Positions 1 through 10,161 of a stretch of 64,000 bases of DNA are shown here, piece after piece. The notes beneath the pieces were generated by a model. That model searched no databases and was not told where the DNA came from. It saw only the letters and a list, made by a program, of their open reading frames with translations. Each line of letters begins with the position of its first letter. Position 1 is the first letter of the stretch. The DNA is from Piscinibacter sp. XHJ-5 (GTDB lineage Bacteria > Pseudomonadota > Gammaproteobacteria > Burkholderiales > Burkholderiaceae_C): the NCBI RefSeq assembly GCF_029855045.1, contig NZ_CP123228.1, forward strand, positions 5,208,001-5,272,000, in the 5' to 3' direction. The translations under genes were made by a program, and so were the position numbers.

Positions 1-760
1 TGAACTCGCGCCAGGTGGTGTCGAGCACGCTTGCCCAGGCCGCGGCGCTGGCCTCCGGCGCCACCGGCGCGCTGCGTTGCGCCTGCCTGGACAGCGGCGA
101 CGACGCCGGCTTGCGCGGCTCGACGACCGACAGCAGCGGCAGCTCGTCGACCAGGCGCACCGCCTCGTCGAGCCGGATGCTGAGTGTCGGCAGATCGGTG
201 ACGCCGACCGCCTTCACGCGATCGAGGTCGCGGGCAATGGCACGGCGCACGCCTTCGAGGCGCGGCTGGTTGTAGCGCGCCAGCCGCTCGTCGGCCTGCT
301 TCAGCGCCGACACCAGCGGCTCTGCAGTGCCGGTGATCGCGGTCTGCTGCAGCGCGACGCGGATCGCGGCATCGATGTCGACGACCACGTTCTCGTCACG
401 CGAGCGCGACAGTGACTGGATCAGGTCCTCGAGCTGGCTGCGCTGGATGGCGACCTCGGCCACACGCGCCTCCAGCAGCGCGATCTTGGCCGCGTTGTCG
501 CGCATCCCATCGCTCGCCTGCTTGGCCAATGTGCGCGCCTCGACCGCCTGGCTTCCGCTGTCCTGCTGGCGCCGCACCAGCTCCTGCTGCAGCAGCTTGA
601 TGCGCTGCTGCGCCATCCAGGCCACGATGAGCGCGAGCAGCGCGATCGCGAGCAGCAGCCCGGCGCCGGCCCACCACCAGCGCCTCGGCACGGGCATCTC
701 GGCGGACGGTGCCGCCGGCACGGCGGGGGCGGGAAGGACTTCGATCGGCGGTTGGCTCAC
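1..760 (-). CDS. hemX: HemX-like uroporphyrinogen-III C-methyltransferase family membrane protein (3' end outside window)
   Basis: The start is a GTG whose last two bases overlap the hemD stop codon (GTGA), so the two genes are translationally coupled. The product has a short Pro/Ala-rich cytoplasmic head, one transmembrane helix (about residues 29-45, rich in A/L/I), then a long predicted coiled coil with Gln, Arg and Glu heptads, and a region typical of HemX (…AIRVALQQTAITG…). HemX lies downstream of hemCD in many gamma- and betaproteobacteria. It is annotated as a methyltransferase, but this architecture carries no SAM-binding motif in the visible part, so a scaffold or regulatory role in tetrapyrrole synthesis is more likely. 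About 253 residues are visible; the rest lies beyond the left edge. Confidence 0.85.
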   Translation of the reverse strand, partial: MSQPPIEVLPAPAVPAAPSAEMPVPRRWWWAGAGLLLAIALLALIVAWMAQQRIKLLQQELVRRQQDSGSQAVEARTLAKQASDGMRDNAAKIALLEARVAEVAIQRSQLEDLIQSLSRSRDENVVVDIDAAIRVALQQTAITGTAEPLVSALKQADERLARYNQPRLEGVRRAIARDLDRVKAVGVTDLPTLSIRLDEAVRLVDELPLLSVVEPRKPASSPLSRQAQRSAPVAPEASAAAWASVLDTTWREF

Positions 761-1515
761 GATGCGATCGATTGTATGCAGGCCACCACGGCGTCCAGCG
801 TGGGGCGCGTCTCGTGGACCTGCCCGAACCCGCTCTCGCGCGCGCGGCTCGCGATGCGCGGATGCGTCGCCACCGCGCGCGCCGTGCCCCACTCGCGGCC
901 CGGGCACGCTCGCAGCAGATGGTCGATGGCTTCGGAGCTGCTGAAGAACCACAGGTGCTGCGCCGGCTGGTCCAGCGCGGCGTCGAGCAGGCGCCGCGCG
1001 TCGGCTTCGAAGGTCGGCGCCGCGCGTCGGTAGGCCGACACGAAGCTCACGTGCGCGCCGTGTGCGCGCAAGGTGTCGGCCAGCCACTCGCGCCCGCCGT
1101 CACCGCGCACGATCAGCGCGGAGGCGCCGCGCCACGGCTCGTCGCGCAGGCGCTGCCACAGCGCTTCGGAATCGAACTGCGCCGCATCCGCGGCGGGCTC
1201 CACGATCGCAGCCGCCGGCACCTGCAGGCTGCGCAGCGCCCGAGTCGTGCCGGGGCCCACCGAGCCCGCGAGCACTCCCGGCGGCCAGGCCGCGCCCTGC
1301 GGCCGATGACGAAAGAACGATTCGGCGGCATTGGGACTGACGAAGACCGCGATGCGATGCTGCGCGAGACTGTGCCAGGCCGCATGCACCGCCCCCACGT
1401 CGGCCGGCGGCCCGATGTCGATCAGCGGCAGCGCCACGGCCTCGATGCCGTGGGTCCGCAGCGACCGCACCCACGCGGCCGCCTGCGCGGCAGGGCGTGT
1501 GACGATGACACGCAT
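757..1515 (-). CDS. hemD: uroporphyrinogen-III synthase
   Basis: 252 residues starting MRVIVTRPAAQA, the usual N-terminus of HemD. The enzyme closes and inverts ring D of hydroxymethylbilane to make uroporphyrinogen III in the cytoplasm. Recognisable family features are the N-terminal VTRP motif, FVSPNAAESFF (residues about 75-85) and a late FFSSSEAID segment. I chose this ATG over an upstream in-frame start because it sits 4 nt after the hemC stop and gives the normal family length. It lies between hemC and hemX in what looks like one operon, hemC-hemD-hemX. HemD sequences are poorly conserved, so the assignment leans on context as well as motifs. Confidence 0.93.
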   Translation of the reverse strand: MRVIVTRPAAQAAAWVRSLRTHGIEAVALPLIDIGPPADVGAVHAAWHSLAQHRIAVFVSPNAAESFFRHRPQGAAWPPGVLAGSVGPGTTRALRSLQVPAAAIVEPAADAAQFDSEALWQRLRDEPWRGASALIVRGDGGREWLADTLRAHGAHVSFVSAYRRAAPTFEADARRLLDAALDQPAQHLWFFSSSEAIDHLLRACPGREWGTARAVATHPRIASRARESGFGQVHETRPTLDAVVACIQSIAS

Positions 1516-1519
1516 GCGT

Positions 1520-2467
1520 TCAGTGCGCCAGGTAGTCGGCCGCGCCCTGCTCGCGCAGCGATGCGGCAGCGCGCTCGCCGAGGGCGCGCGCTTCGGCCAC
1601 CGACGTGACCGGCGCAGCGGCCTGCGCTCGCAGCAGCGGCGCGTCGGCGCGGCCGGAATGACCCAGCGCGGTGTGCAGTTGCAGCTCGTCGCCATGCCAC
1701 GCCGCGAAGGCGGCCAACGGCACGCTGCAGCTTCCGCCGAGCGCGCGCGACACCGCGCGCTCCGCCTCCACCGCCAGCAGTGTGGGCGTGTGCGTCAGCG
1801 CGGGCAGCACGCCACGCAGCTGCTGCGCGTCGGTTCGGATCTCCAGGCCGAGGGCTCCCTGGCCGGCGCACGGCAGCATCTGCCCGGGCTCGAACACGCC
1901 GCGGATGCGTGCGGCAAGACCCAGCCGCTTGAGGCCGGCGGCGGCCAGCACGATCGCGTCGTAGCGGTCTTCGTCGAGCTTGCGCAGCCGCGTGTCGAGG
2001 TTGCCGCGCAAGGGCTCGATCACCAGGTCGGGACGCAGCGCACGCAGCTGGACGACACGTCGCAGGCTCGAGGTGCCCACGCGTGCGCCCTGCGGCAACT
2101 CGGCCAGCATCGCGTAGCGGCCCGACACGAAGGCATCGCGAGGATCTTCGCGCTCGAGGACGGCCGCCAGCTCGAAGCCCGGCGGCAGGTCCATCGGCAC
2201 ATCCTTCAGCGAATGGACGGCGAGCTGCGCGCGCCCTTCTTCCAGCGCGGTCTCCAGCTCCTTCACGAACAGGCCCTTGCCGCCGACCTTGGCGAGCGAG
2301 CGGTCGAGAATCTGGTCGCCTCGCGTCGTCATGCCGAGCAGCTGCACCTCGGCGCCGAAGTGCTTCACGAGCAGGTCGCGAACATGCTGCGCCTGCCACA
2401 GCGCGAGGCGGCTCTCGCGGGTCGCGATGGTGACGGACAGCGGGGTCGAGGGGGGGGCGAAAGGCAT
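1520..2467 (-). CDS. hemC: porphobilinogen deaminase (hydroxymethylbilane synthase)
   Basis: 315 residues, the normal length. It polymerises four porphobilinogens into hydroxymethylbilane. Visible signatures are the N-terminal [13 protein letters not shown], the substrate loop [11 protein letters not shown] (residues 85-94), [18 protein letters not shown] (131-148), RGNLDTRL (154-161) and the dipyrromethane-cofactor cysteine C247 in [12 protein letters not shown]. It is the first gene of the minus-strand hem operon and is divergent from ppc, with about 145 bp between the two starts. In Pseudomonas the equivalent gene follows algR directly; here ppc and a hypothetical gene lie between. Confidence 0.97.
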   Translation of the reverse strand: MPFAPPSTPLSVTIATRESRLALWQAQHVRDLLVKHFGAEVQLLGMTTRGDQILDRSLAKVGGKGLFVKELETALEEGRAQLAVHSLKDVPMDLPPGFELAAVLEREDPRDAFVSGRYAMLAELPQGARVGTSSLRRVVQLRALRPDLVIEPLRGNLDTRLRKLDEDRYDAIVLAAAGLKRLGLAARIRGVFEPGQMLPCAGQGALGLEIRTDAQQLRGVLPALTHTPTLLAVEAERAVSRALGGSCSVPLAAFAAWHGDELQLHTALGHSGRADAPLLRAQAAAPVTSVAEARALGERAAASLREQGAADYLAH

Positions 2468-2569
2468 GCGGCCATGCTAACGCCTCGTGGCGTCGCAGAT
2501 CAGGTCCAACCTGCTCTCCGCACCGTTGGCGCGGGGGTGCCGGGGGGCTGTTTTCTCGCCCGATGACCG

Positions 2570-2586
2570 ATGTAATTGGGTTACAT
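2570..2586. promoter_or_regulatory. inverted repeat ATGTAA-N5-TTACAT in the hemC/ppc divergent promoter region
   Basis: A perfect 6-bp inverted repeat separated by 5 bp, ending 26 nt before the ppc ATG. It stands out as an AT-rich dyad in a GC-rich background and has the size of a dimeric regulator's operator. The regulator is not identifiable from the sequence. Confidence 0.45.
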
Positions 2587-2612
2587 TGACGGCCTCCCGG
2601 AGCCCACCCCCC

Positions 2613-5402
2613 ATGACCGCATCTGCCGCCCAGCGTGCGTCGAGCGACGCCGCCGAGAAGAACCGACCTCTTGTCGAAGACATCCGGCTGCTCGGCCGCA
2701 TTCTCGGAGACGTGATCCGCGAGCAGGAGGGAAAGGATGCCTTCGAGCTGATCGAGCGCGTGCGCAAGCTGTCGGTGGCCTACCGCCTCAAGAGCGACGC
2801 GCAGGCCGGCCGCGCGCTCGACCGGCTGCTGAAGAACCTTTCGGGCGACCAGACGGTCAGCGTCATCCGGGCCTTCAGCTATTTCTCGCACCTGGCCAAC
2901 ATCGCCGAGGATCGGCACCACGTGCGCCGGCGCGATCACCACGAGCGGCAGGGCCACCTGCAGGAAGGCTCGCTCACGATGTCGCTGGAGCGGCTGGCCA
3001 ACGCCGGCATCCGCGCGGCCGACATCGTCGGCGCCCTTCGGCGCGCGCACATCTCGCCGGTGCTGACCGCGCACCCGACGGAGGTGCAGCGCAAGAGCAT
3101 CCTGGACGCAGAGCGCGCGATCGCGCAGCTGGTGGAGGCGCGCGAGACCTTGCCCACCGAACGGGACCGCGCCGACAACGAGGCGCTCATCCGCGCGCGC
3201 GTCACGCAGCTCTGGCAGACGCGCATGCTGCGCACGGCCAAGCTCAGCGTCTCCGACGAGATCGAGAACGCGCTGTCCTATTACCACGCCACGTTTCTGC
3301 GCCAGATCCCGCGCCTGTACCGCGAGCTGGAGCACGCGCTGCCGGGACACGGCATCGCGACGTTCTTTCGAATGGGCAACTGGATCGGCGGCGACCGCGA
3401 CGGCAATCCCTTCGTCACCGCCGACACGCTGCGCATGGCGCTGGCACGCCAGTCAGAGACGGTGCTGCGGTTCTACCTGACCGAGGTGCACGAGCTGGGC
3501 GCGGAGCTGTCGATCTCGGCCACGCTGGCGCCGGTGTCGGCCGAGATGCGCGCGCTGGCCGCGGCCTCGCCCGACCAGAACCCGCACCGCGAGGACGAGC
3601 CCTACCGCCGCGCGCTGATCGGCGTGTACGCGCGCCTCGCGGCCACGCTGCACGAGCTGACCGGCACCGAGGCCCTGCGCCACGCGGTGGCACCGCAGAA
3701 CCCGTATCGCACGGCCGCCGAGCTGCTGGCGGACCTGCGCGTCGTCGAGGCATCGCTGATCTCGCACCACGCCGCGGCGCTCACCCAGCCGCGTCTTGCG
3801 CCGCTGATCCGCGCGGTGCAGGTCTTCGGCTTCCACCTGGCGACGGTGGACCTGCGGCAGAGTTCGGACAAGCACGAGGCGGTGGTCGCCGAGCTGCTGA
3901 AGGTGGCGCGCCTCGAGCCCGACTACAGCGCGCTCGACGAGCCGCAGCGCCGCCAGCTGCTGCTGAGGCTGCTCAACGACGCGCGACCGCTGCGCGTGCG
4001 CGCCGCCGCCTACAGCGAGCATGCGCAAAGCGAGCTGGCGATCTTCGAGGCCGCGCTGGTGATGCTGCAGCGCTACGGCCGCGAGTCGCTGCGCCACTAC
4101 ATCATCTCTCACACCGAGGACGTGAGCGACCTGCTCGAGGTGCTCGTGCTGTTCAAGGAGGTGGGCCTGCTGCGCGGCACGCTGGACGACCACGCCGAAT
4201 CGGACCTCATCGTCGTGCCGCTGTTCGAAACCATCGCCGACCTGCGCCAGGCGGCGCCGATCATGCGCGGCTACTACGCCCTGCCCGGCATCACCGAGAT
4301 GATGAAGCGCTCCGGCTGCGAGCAGGACATCATGCTGGGCTATAGCGACAGCAACAAGGACGGCGGCACCTTCACCAGCAACTGGGAGCTGTACTGCGCC
4401 GAGATCGCGCTGGTCGACCTGTTCGCCGAACTGGGCCGCGAGCAGGGCCTGACGCTGCGCCTGTTCCACGGCCGCGGCGGCACGGTGGGTCGCGGAGGCG
4501 GGCCCAGCTACCAGGCCATCCTCGCGCAGCCGCCCGGCACGGTGAACGGGCAGATCCGGCTCACCGAGCAAGGCGAGGTCATCGCGTCGAAGTACTCGCA
4601 TCCCGAGATCGGGCGTCGCAACCTCGAGACGCTGGTCGCCGCTACCCTCGAAGCCACGCTGCTGCACCCCACGAAGAGCGCGCCCAAGGCCTTTCTCGAG
4701 GCGGCACGTGCCATCAGCGATGCCAGCTTCGCGGCCTACCGCAAGCTGGTCTACGAGACGCCCGGGTTCACCGACTATTTCTTCAGCGCGACGCCCATCC
4801 GCGAGATCGCGGAGCTCAACATCGGCTCGCGGCCGGCCTCGCGCAAGGCCACCCGCGCCATCGAGGACCTGCGCGCCATCCCATGGGGCTTCAGCTGGGG
4901 CCAGTGCCGCGTCGCGCTGCCCGGGTGGTGCGGCTTCGGCTCGGCCATCGAGCAGTACCTGGCCGACGCCAAGACGCGCAAGGAGCGTCTCGCGCTGCTG
5001 CAGCGCATGCACAAGCAGTGGCCCTTCTTTCGCGCGCTGATGTCCAACCTGGACATGGTGATCGCCAAGAGCGACCTCGGCATCGCGGCGCGCTACGTCG
5101 AGCTGGTCGAGGACAAGCGGCTGGGCAAGCGCATCTTCTCGCTGATCCGCGCCGAATGGCAGCGCACCGACGACGCGCTGTCGCTGATCACCGGCGAGAA
5201 GCAGCGACTCGCGTCGAATCCTTCGCTCGCGCGCTCGATCGAGCACCGCTTTCCGTACCTCGATCCGCTGAACCACCTGCAGGTGGAGCTGATGCGCCGC
5301 TATCGAGAGCGTCGCGACGGCGATCCGGGCATGGAACGCGTGCAGCGCGGGATTCACATCTCGATCAACGGGGTCGCGGCGGGCTTGCGCAACACGGGGT
5401 AG
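2613..5402 (+). CDS. ppc: phosphoenolpyruvate carboxylase
   Basis: 929 residues from the ATG at 2613 ([17 protein letters not shown]); longer in-frame starts would run through the promoter region. It carboxylates PEP to oxaloacetate, replenishing the TCA cycle. Catalytic motifs are intact: [14 protein letters not shown] (substrate His), [17 protein letters not shown], the [20 protein letters not shown] block, [19 protein letters not shown] with the mobile glycine loop, and the C-terminal end NTG typical of the family. It is a single gene between the divergent hemC and a convergent hypothetical gene (23-nt gap). A short inverted repeat precedes it. Confidence 0.98.
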   Translation: MTASAAQRASSDAAEKNRPLVEDIRLLGRILGDVIREQEGKDAFELIERVRKLSVAYRLKSDAQAGRALDRLLKNLSGDQTVSVIRAFSYFSHLANIAEDRHHVRRRDHHERQGHLQEGSLTMSLERLANAGIRAADIVGALRRAHISPVLTAHPTEVQRKSILDAERAIAQLVEARETLPTERDRADNEALIRARVTQLWQTRMLRTAKLSVSDEIENALSYYHATFLRQIPRLYRELEHALPGHGIATFFRMGNWIGGDRDGNPFVTADTLRMALARQSETVLRFYLTEVHELGAELSISATLAPVSAEMRALAAASPDQNPHREDEPYRRALIGVYARLAATLHELTGTEALRHAVAPQNPYRTAAELLADLRVVEASLISHHAAALTQPRLAPLIRAVQVFGFHLATVDLRQSSDKHEAVVAELLKVARLEPDYSALDEPQRRQLLLRLLNDARPLRVRAAAYSEHAQSELAIFEAALVMLQRYGRESLRHYIISHTEDVSDLLEVLVLFKEVGLLRGTLDDHAESDLIVVPLFETIADLRQAAPIMRGYYALPGITEMMKRSGCEQDIMLGYSDSNKDGGTFTSNWELYCAEIALVDLFAELGREQGLTLRLFHGRGGTVGRGGGPSYQAILAQPPGTVNGQIRLTEQGEVIASKYSHPEIGRRNLETLVAATLEATLLHPTKSAPKAFLEAARAISDASFAAYRKLVYETPGFTDYFFSATPIREIAELNIGSRPASRKATRAIEDLRAIPWGFSWGQCRVALPGWCGFGSAIEQYLADAKTRKERLALLQRMHKQWPFFRALMSNLDMVIAKSDLGIAARYVELVEDKRLGKRIFSLIRAEWQRTDDALSLITGEKQRLASNPSLARSIEHRFPYLDPLNHLQVELMRRYRERRDGDPGMERVQRGIHISINGVAAGLRNTG

Positions 5403-5425
5403 AGCCGGGAGAAAAACTCAGGCGC

Positions 5426-6664
5426 TCATCCACCGCCGCGCCTGACCTGCGGCGCCTTCTCCATCCGCTCCCGCGCCGCCTTCGCCCACTGCTCCGCATC
5501 GCGCCCCGATTGCCGGATGGCAACGCGCCCCGTTTCGACCTCGCCCTGCTCGGCCACGCTACGGTGGTGGGCCAGGCCGCGGCGGGCCCAGGCGCAGCTG
5601 AACGGATCGCCTTCGAGGGCCAGCGCGCGGCCCGTCACCTCGCCGATGGCGTCGCGTTCGGTCTTGAGCGCCTGAATCTTCTCGTCGGTCCAACCGACAC
5701 GCTTGCCGATCGCGGCGCCGTTGGCATGCTCGATCAGCGTGGTCGAGCGCTGCACCAGCAGGTCGGCGATCTCGCCGCAGGTCTGGCGGCGCGCCGGGTC
5801 GCGTACCGCGGAATCGCTGCAGAAGGTGTGCGCGGTGCCGTAGGCAGGAAGGCTCCAGGCCGCCTGCTGCTCGAGGACCTCGCCCAGCAGGCGCACCGTG
5901 GGCAGCAGCGAAGCATCGTCGCGCGGCGCGTGCTGGAGCACCAGCGAAGGCAGCACGCCCGCGACGTCGTCCACGCGCTTGGCCTTGGCGACGCGCTGCA
6001 TCGCCTCGGACACGCCGGCTTCGTCGCCGCGCTGCTGCGCCAGCGCCGCGACATACAACCACGGGGCGGCGTTGTCGGGGTCGAGCCGACTCCACTGGTC
6101 GGCGGACAGCAGCTGGCAGGAGCCGCGCTGCTGCGGCGGACGCACGCCGCCGCAGGCGCGAAAGGCCAGGCCGTAGGCGCGCGCGTCATGCCCGGTGGCC
6201 GCCGCGTTGGCGACCGCCTCCAGCGCCGCGGGACCGGGGGTGTCGAGCAGCGCGGCGGCGGCACGCGCAGCCTCGCCGCCATAGCGCATCGCCGTCACGC
6301 TGCGCAGGCGGACATCGCGGGTGTCGACCTGCTCGAGCAGGCTGGCGTCGACCGGCTTGTCGGCGGCGACCTTCAGCCGCCGCCCGCCGCAGGCCTCGAT
6401 CTCGCGCACGGCGGTGACCGCGGCGACCGCGGTGCGCGGCGGCCCGCTGGCCGCGGACGTGGCGAGTGCCAGCGGACGCGAGGCCGGTGGCACATAGGCA
6501 AGCGGCAGCTCCTCGGCCGGCGGCTTGGCCGCTCGCTCCTCCCGGGGCGGGCTGGGCATCAGCACCAGCAGCACGACGACGACGGCCAGCCAGATCAAGC
6601 CGATGCGCACCACGCGCCCCCAGCTGAACGGCGGCGGGTCGTACCAGATGCGCGGCGCTGCCAT
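5426..6664 (-). CDS. hypothetical membrane-anchored protein, 412 residues
   Basis: I do not recognise a family. The N-terminus (MAAPRIWYDPPPFSWGRVVRIG) precedes one strong transmembrane helix (about residues 23-36, LIWLAVVVVLLVLM) and then a Pro/Ala-rich linker. The rest is Ala-rich and probably helical; stretches such as DPDNAAPWLYVAALAQQRGDEAGVSEAMQRVAKA resemble TPR-like helical pairs. Several cysteines (EACGG, FRACGG, GSCQ, TFCSD, QTCGE, FSCAW) could form disulfides if the domain is periplasmic. It ends 13 nt before the LytTR regulator's start in the same orientation order (regulator upstream, this gene downstream), so it may be co-transcribed with the two-component pair. Confidence 0.8.
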   Translation of the reverse strand: MAAPRIWYDPPPFSWGRVVRIGLIWLAVVVVLLVLMPSPPREERAAKPPAEELPLAYVPPASRPLALATSAASGPPRTAVAAVTAVREIEACGGRRLKVAADKPVDASLLEQVDTRDVRLRSVTAMRYGGEAARAAAALLDTPGPAALEAVANAAATGHDARAYGLAFRACGGVRPPQQRGSCQLLSADQWSRLDPDNAAPWLYVAALAQQRGDEAGVSEAMQRVAKAKRVDDVAGVLPSLVLQHAPRDDASLLPTVRLLGEVLEQQAAWSLPAYGTAHTFCSDSAVRDPARRQTCGEIADLLVQRSTTLIEHANGAAIGKRVGWTDEKIQALKTERDAIGEVTGRALALEGDPFSCAWARRGLAHHRSVAEQGEVETGRVAIRQSGRDAEQWAKAARERMEKAPQVRRGGG

Positions 6665-6677
6665 CGCGTGCTTTCGC

Positions 6678-7442
6678 CTACAGGCCGGCGGCTACCAGCG
6701 CCTCGCGCACCGCCGTGGCCTGGCGCCGCGACACGGCGAGCCACTCGTCGACCGGCGCGACACGAACCGCCCAGCTCTCGCCGCCTTCTTCGTCGCTGCC
6801 GGCAATGGCGCGGCGCTCCAGGGCGCGCACCGCACGGCGTGCGACGAGCGCGTTGCGGTGCACGCGGATGAAGCGATTGCCGAGGCGCTGCTCCAGGTCG
6901 CTCAGCGCGTCGTCGAGCACATAGGTGTGGTCGGCCGTGCGCAGGGTCACGTACTTGAGCTCCGCCTTCAGGTACAGCACCTCCGAGACCGGCACGCGCA
7001 CGATGCGCCCGCGGTCGCTGACCACCACCACCGGCTCGGCCTGCGCCGGCGGCGCGGCCGCCGGAAGCGCGAGCGCCAGACGCTGCGCCACACGCTGCAG
7101 CGCAGCGTGCAGGCGCTCGCGGCGCACCGGCTTGGTCAGGTAGTCGACGGCCTCGACGTCGAAGGCCTTCAGGGCGTGCTCGGCATGCGCGGTGACGAAG
7201 ACGATGGCCGGCGCCTGCGGCCGCTGGCGAAGCTCGGCGGCGAGCTGCACGCCGTCGCGGCCCGGCATGTGGATGTCGAGCAGCATCAGGTCGCAATGCT
7301 GCGACTGCAGCCAGACCAGCGCCTGCGTCGAGTTGCCCACCTCGCCGACGACCACCGACTTCGGCTGCGGACAGTCCTCGACCAGCCCGCGCAGGCGCAC
7401 GCGGGCCAGCTCTTCGTCATCGACCAGAAGCACACGAATCAT
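6678..7442 (-). CDS. LytTR-family response regulator (AlgR-like)
   Basis: 254 residues. A receiver domain (MIRVLLVDDEELAR…) has phosphoacceptor D56 in LLDIHMPG, and conserved T and K in FVTAHA and LTKPVRRERL. It is followed by a LytTR DNA-binding domain (about residues 150-245: VPVSEVLYLKAELKYVTLRT, FIRVHRNALVARRAV). The ATG at 7442 gives the exact receiver start; a longer reading frame upstream is out of character. Together with the kinase upstream and argH/hemC nearby, the locus matches the AlgZ/FimS-AlgR arrangement of Pseudomonas, where the pair controls twitching and exopolysaccharide genes. Its targets here are unknown. The 88-nt gap to the kinase gene holds two GC-rich hairpins. Confidence 0.93.
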   Translation of the reverse strand: MIRVLLVDDEELARVRLRGLVEDCPQPKSVVVGEVGNSTQALVWLQSQHCDLMLLDIHMPGRDGVQLAAELRQRPQAPAIVFVTAHAEHALKAFDVEAVDYLTKPVRRERLHAALQRVAQRLALALPAAAPPAQAEPVVVVSDRGRIVRVPVSEVLYLKAELKYVTLRTADHTYVLDDALSDLEQRLGNRFIRVHRNALVARRAVRALERRAIAGSDEEGGESWAVRVAPVDEWLAVSRRQATAVREALVAAGL

Positions 7443-7530
7443 GAGAACCCCCCGTCTGCGGAGTACCGCAGCCGACCCCCCAGGGGGATCTTGCCCGGCT
7501 TCGGGCAACCGTGCGCGCGGGCAAGTCCAT

Positions 7531-8643
7531 TCATAGCGGCACCACGATCTGCACTCGATACACGTCCCGGTCTCGTCGGGTGTCGAAGTGCGCTGCGACA
7601 TCGTGCATCAGGCGCAAGCGCTCACGCACGTTGGCCAGCGCCATGCCGCGGCCGGGCCGCGACGGCCCCTTGGGCACCGTGTTGGCGATCGACACCATGG
7701 CACGTCCCATCTTCACCCGGGTCCTGACCCGGATGATGCCTCCGTCGGGCGCCGGCTCGACGCCGTGGCGCACCGCGTTTTCCACGAGCGGCTGCAGCAG
7801 CAGCGGTGGCACGCGCGCGGCGCCGGCGTCGGCGTCGAGCTCCCAGCTCACCTGCAGGCGGCTGCCGAAGCGGATCTGCTCGATCGCAAGATAGCGCTGC
7901 GCGAGCTCGACCTCTTCGCCGAGGCTGACCGATTCGCCGGTGTCGGTGAGCGCCACGCGGAAGAGCTCGGCCAGGTCCTCGAGCACCCCCTCGGCGCGCG
8001 CCGGGTCGAGCCGCACCAGGCTCAGCGCCGTGTTCAGCGTGTTGAACAGAAAGTGCGGCCGGATGCGCGACTGCAGCTCGGCCAGGCGGGCCGTGGTGTC
8101 GGCCGGCAGCTTGGCCTTGGCGCGCAGCCGCAGCCACTGGAACATGACCGCGGCGAGGGCGGCCCCGGCCAGTGCCGGCGGAAGCCAGCGGCGCGCATCG
8201 AACGCCTCGAGGCCCGAGGCCGACACCAGGCCCCAGCCGAACGCCCCGCCGGCCGCGCCCAGCGCGGTCGCCACCGCCCACTGCGACGGCAAGGGCAGCC
8301 GGTCGAGCGAGCGCTTGAGCAGGCAGGCGGCCAGCAGCCACATCAGGACACCCGGCAGCGCGACGGCGAACGCGGTGGTCGCGAGCGACAGCCAGGACGC
8401 AACGCCGGGCGCGGCGAACATCACGCCGACCGCGACGACGCCGTTGACGAACAGCACCGCCCGCAGCACCACGCCGACGTGGCAGACGTCGAAGGCCGAC
8501 GGCGCCGGCGCAGCGACGGCCGGTGCGTCGAACAGCGTGCTGCCGAAGGCGCTGCTGCGCAGCCCCGTGCGCGTCGACTCGGGCCACTCGCTCGGCGGGT
8601 GCGCGAGGCGGTCATCGTGGGCCGGTGACGATGGGGGCGGCAT
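7531..8643 (-). CDS. LytS/AlgZ-type sensor histidine kinase
   Basis: 370 residues from the ATG at 8643. After a Pro/Ser-rich head come about four transmembrane helices (residues 55-170), then a His_kinase domain with QSRIRPHFLFNTLNT (H197 in the RPHFLFN signature of LytS-type kinases) and a HATPase with PLLLQPLVENAVRHG and the G-box GRGMALANVRERL. There is no recognisable periplasmic sensor domain, as in AlgZ/FimS. It is divergent from argH (89 nt between start codons) and lies upstream of its probable partner regulator at 6678-7442. Confidence 0.93.
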   Translation of the reverse strand: MPPPSSPAHDDRLAHPPSEWPESTRTGLRSSAFGSTLFDAPAVAAPAPSAFDVCHVGVVLRAVLFVNGVVAVGVMFAAPGVASWLSLATTAFAVALPGVLMWLLAACLLKRSLDRLPLPSQWAVATALGAAGGAFGWGLVSASGLEAFDARRWLPPALAGAALAAVMFQWLRLRAKAKLPADTTARLAELQSRIRPHFLFNTLNTALSLVRLDPARAEGVLEDLAELFRVALTDTGESVSLGEEVELAQRYLAIEQIRFGSRLQVSWELDADAGAARVPPLLLQPLVENAVRHGVEPAPDGGIIRVRTRVKMGRAMVSIANTVPKGPSRPGRGMALANVRERLRLMHDVAAHFDTRRDRDVYRVQIVVPL

Positions 8644-8732
8644 GGGGTGGTCGATAGAATCGCAGCGTCCTGCATCGCGATTGTCGCCAACTCCGGCCTC
8701 CCGCCGCCACAGGGGCAACGCCCGCTTACCCG

Positions 8733-10133
8733 ATGTCCTCCTCCAATCAACTCGACAAGAAATCCGAAGCCTGGTCGGCGCTGTTCTCCGAGCCGATGAG
8801 CGAGCTGGTGAAACGCTATACCGCCAGCGTGTCGTTCGACCAGCGCCTGTGGCGCGCCGACATCGCGGGCTCGCTGGCCCACGCCGAGATGCTGACCGCG
8901 CAGGGTATCGTCGGCGCCGACGACCTCGAAGCCATCCGCCGCGGCATGGCGCAGATCACCGAAGAGATCGAGTCGGGCCGCTTCGAATGGAAGCTCGACC
9001 TGGAGGACGTGCACCTCAACATCGAGGCGCGCCTGACCCAGCTCGTCGGCGACGCCGGCAAGCGGCTGCACACCGGCCGCTCGCGCAACGACCAGGTCGC
9101 CACCGACGTGCGGCTGTGGCTGCGCGAGGAGATCGACACGCTGGCCCCGCTGCTGCGTCGCATGCAGCTGGCGCTGGTCGAGGTGGCCGAGCGCCATGTC
9201 GAGACCATCCTGCCCGGCTTCACCCACATGCAGGTCGCCCAGCCCGTGAGCTTCGCGCACCACCTGCTGGCGTACGTGGAGATGTTCGCGCGCGACGAGG
9301 AAAGGCTGGCCGACGTTCGCCGGCGCACCAATCGCCTGCCGCTGGGCGCGGCGGCGCTGGCCGGCACCAGCTACCCGCTCGACCGCGAGCGGGTGGCCCG
9401 CACGCTGGGCTTCGACGGCGTGTGCCAGAACAGCCTCGACGCGGTGAGCGATCGCGACTTCGCGCTCGAGTTCGCTTCCTTCGCCAGCATCACGATGGTC
9501 CACGTGTCGCGGCTGGCCGAGGAGATCGTGCTGTGGATGAGCCAGAGCTTCGGCTTCATCGACTTGGCCGACCGCTACTGCACCGGCTCGTCGATCATGC
9601 CGCAGAAGCGCAACCCCGACGTCGCCGAACTGGCGCGTGGCAAGAGCGGCCGCGTCGTCGGCCACCTGATGGGCCTGCTCACGCTGATGAAGGGCCAGCC
9701 GCTCACCTACAACAAGGACAACCAGGAAGACAAGGAGCCGCTGTTCGACACCGTCGACACGCTGCGCGACACGCTGCGCATCATGGCCGAGATGGTGGGC
9801 GGCATCGTCGTGAAGGCCGAGGCGATGGAGCTGGCCGCGCTGAAGGGCTATGCCACCGCCACCGACCTGGCCGACTACCTCGTCAAGAAGGGCCTGCCCT
9901 TCCGTGATGCGCACGAGGTGGTGGCGCACGCGGTCAAGAGCGCGATCCAGCAGGGCGTCGATCTGAGCGAGCTGCCGCTGGCCACACTGCAGGGCTATCA
10001 CGCGTCGATCGGCGAGGACGTGTTCGAGGTGCTGAGCCTGCGCGGGTCGCTGAAGGCGCGCAACCTGCTGGGCGGCACGGCACCGGAGCAGGTGCGCGCG
10101 CAGATTGCGCGGCATCGCTCGCGGCTGGATTGA
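8733..10133 (+). CDS. argH: argininosuccinate lyase
   Basis: 466 residues. It cleaves argininosuccinate to arginine and fumarate, the last step of arginine synthesis. Signatures of the fumarase/aspartase superfamily are present: [12 protein letters not shown] (residues about 112-123), the [10 protein letters not shown] region, and [16 protein letters not shown] around residue 287, whose serine is the catalytic base. It is divergent from the AlgZ-like kinase gene, the same arrangement as in Pseudomonas. The next gene on the opposite strand ends 28 nt downstream. Confidence 0.98.
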   Translation: MSSSNQLDKKSEAWSALFSEPMSELVKRYTASVSFDQRLWRADIAGSLAHAEMLTAQGIVGADDLEAIRRGMAQITEEIESGRFEWKLDLEDVHLNIEARLTQLVGDAGKRLHTGRSRNDQVATDVRLWLREEIDTLAPLLRRMQLALVEVAERHVETILPGFTHMQVAQPVSFAHHLLAYVEMFARDEERLADVRRRTNRLPLGAAALAGTSYPLDRERVARTLGFDGVCQNSLDAVSDRDFALEFASFASITMVHVSRLAEEIVLWMSQSFGFIDLADRYCTGSSIMPQKRNPDVAELARGKSGRVVGHLMGLLTLMKGQPLTYNKDNQEDKEPLFDTVDTLRDTLRIMAEMVGGIVVKAEAMELAALKGYATATDLADYLVKKGLPFRDAHEVVAHAVKSAIQQGVDLSELPLATLQGYHASIGEDVFEVLSLRGSLKARNLLGGTAPEQVRAQIARHRSRLD

Positions 10134-10161
10134 GCCAGCGGGGGCGCAACTGCCGCCCCGG

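Noticed and set aside
3453..5357. Very long open frame (634 codons) antisense to ppc, and similar long antisense frames elsewhere
   Set aside because: At this GC content antisense and shifted frames of real genes stay open by codon bias; they lack ribosome sites and family features.
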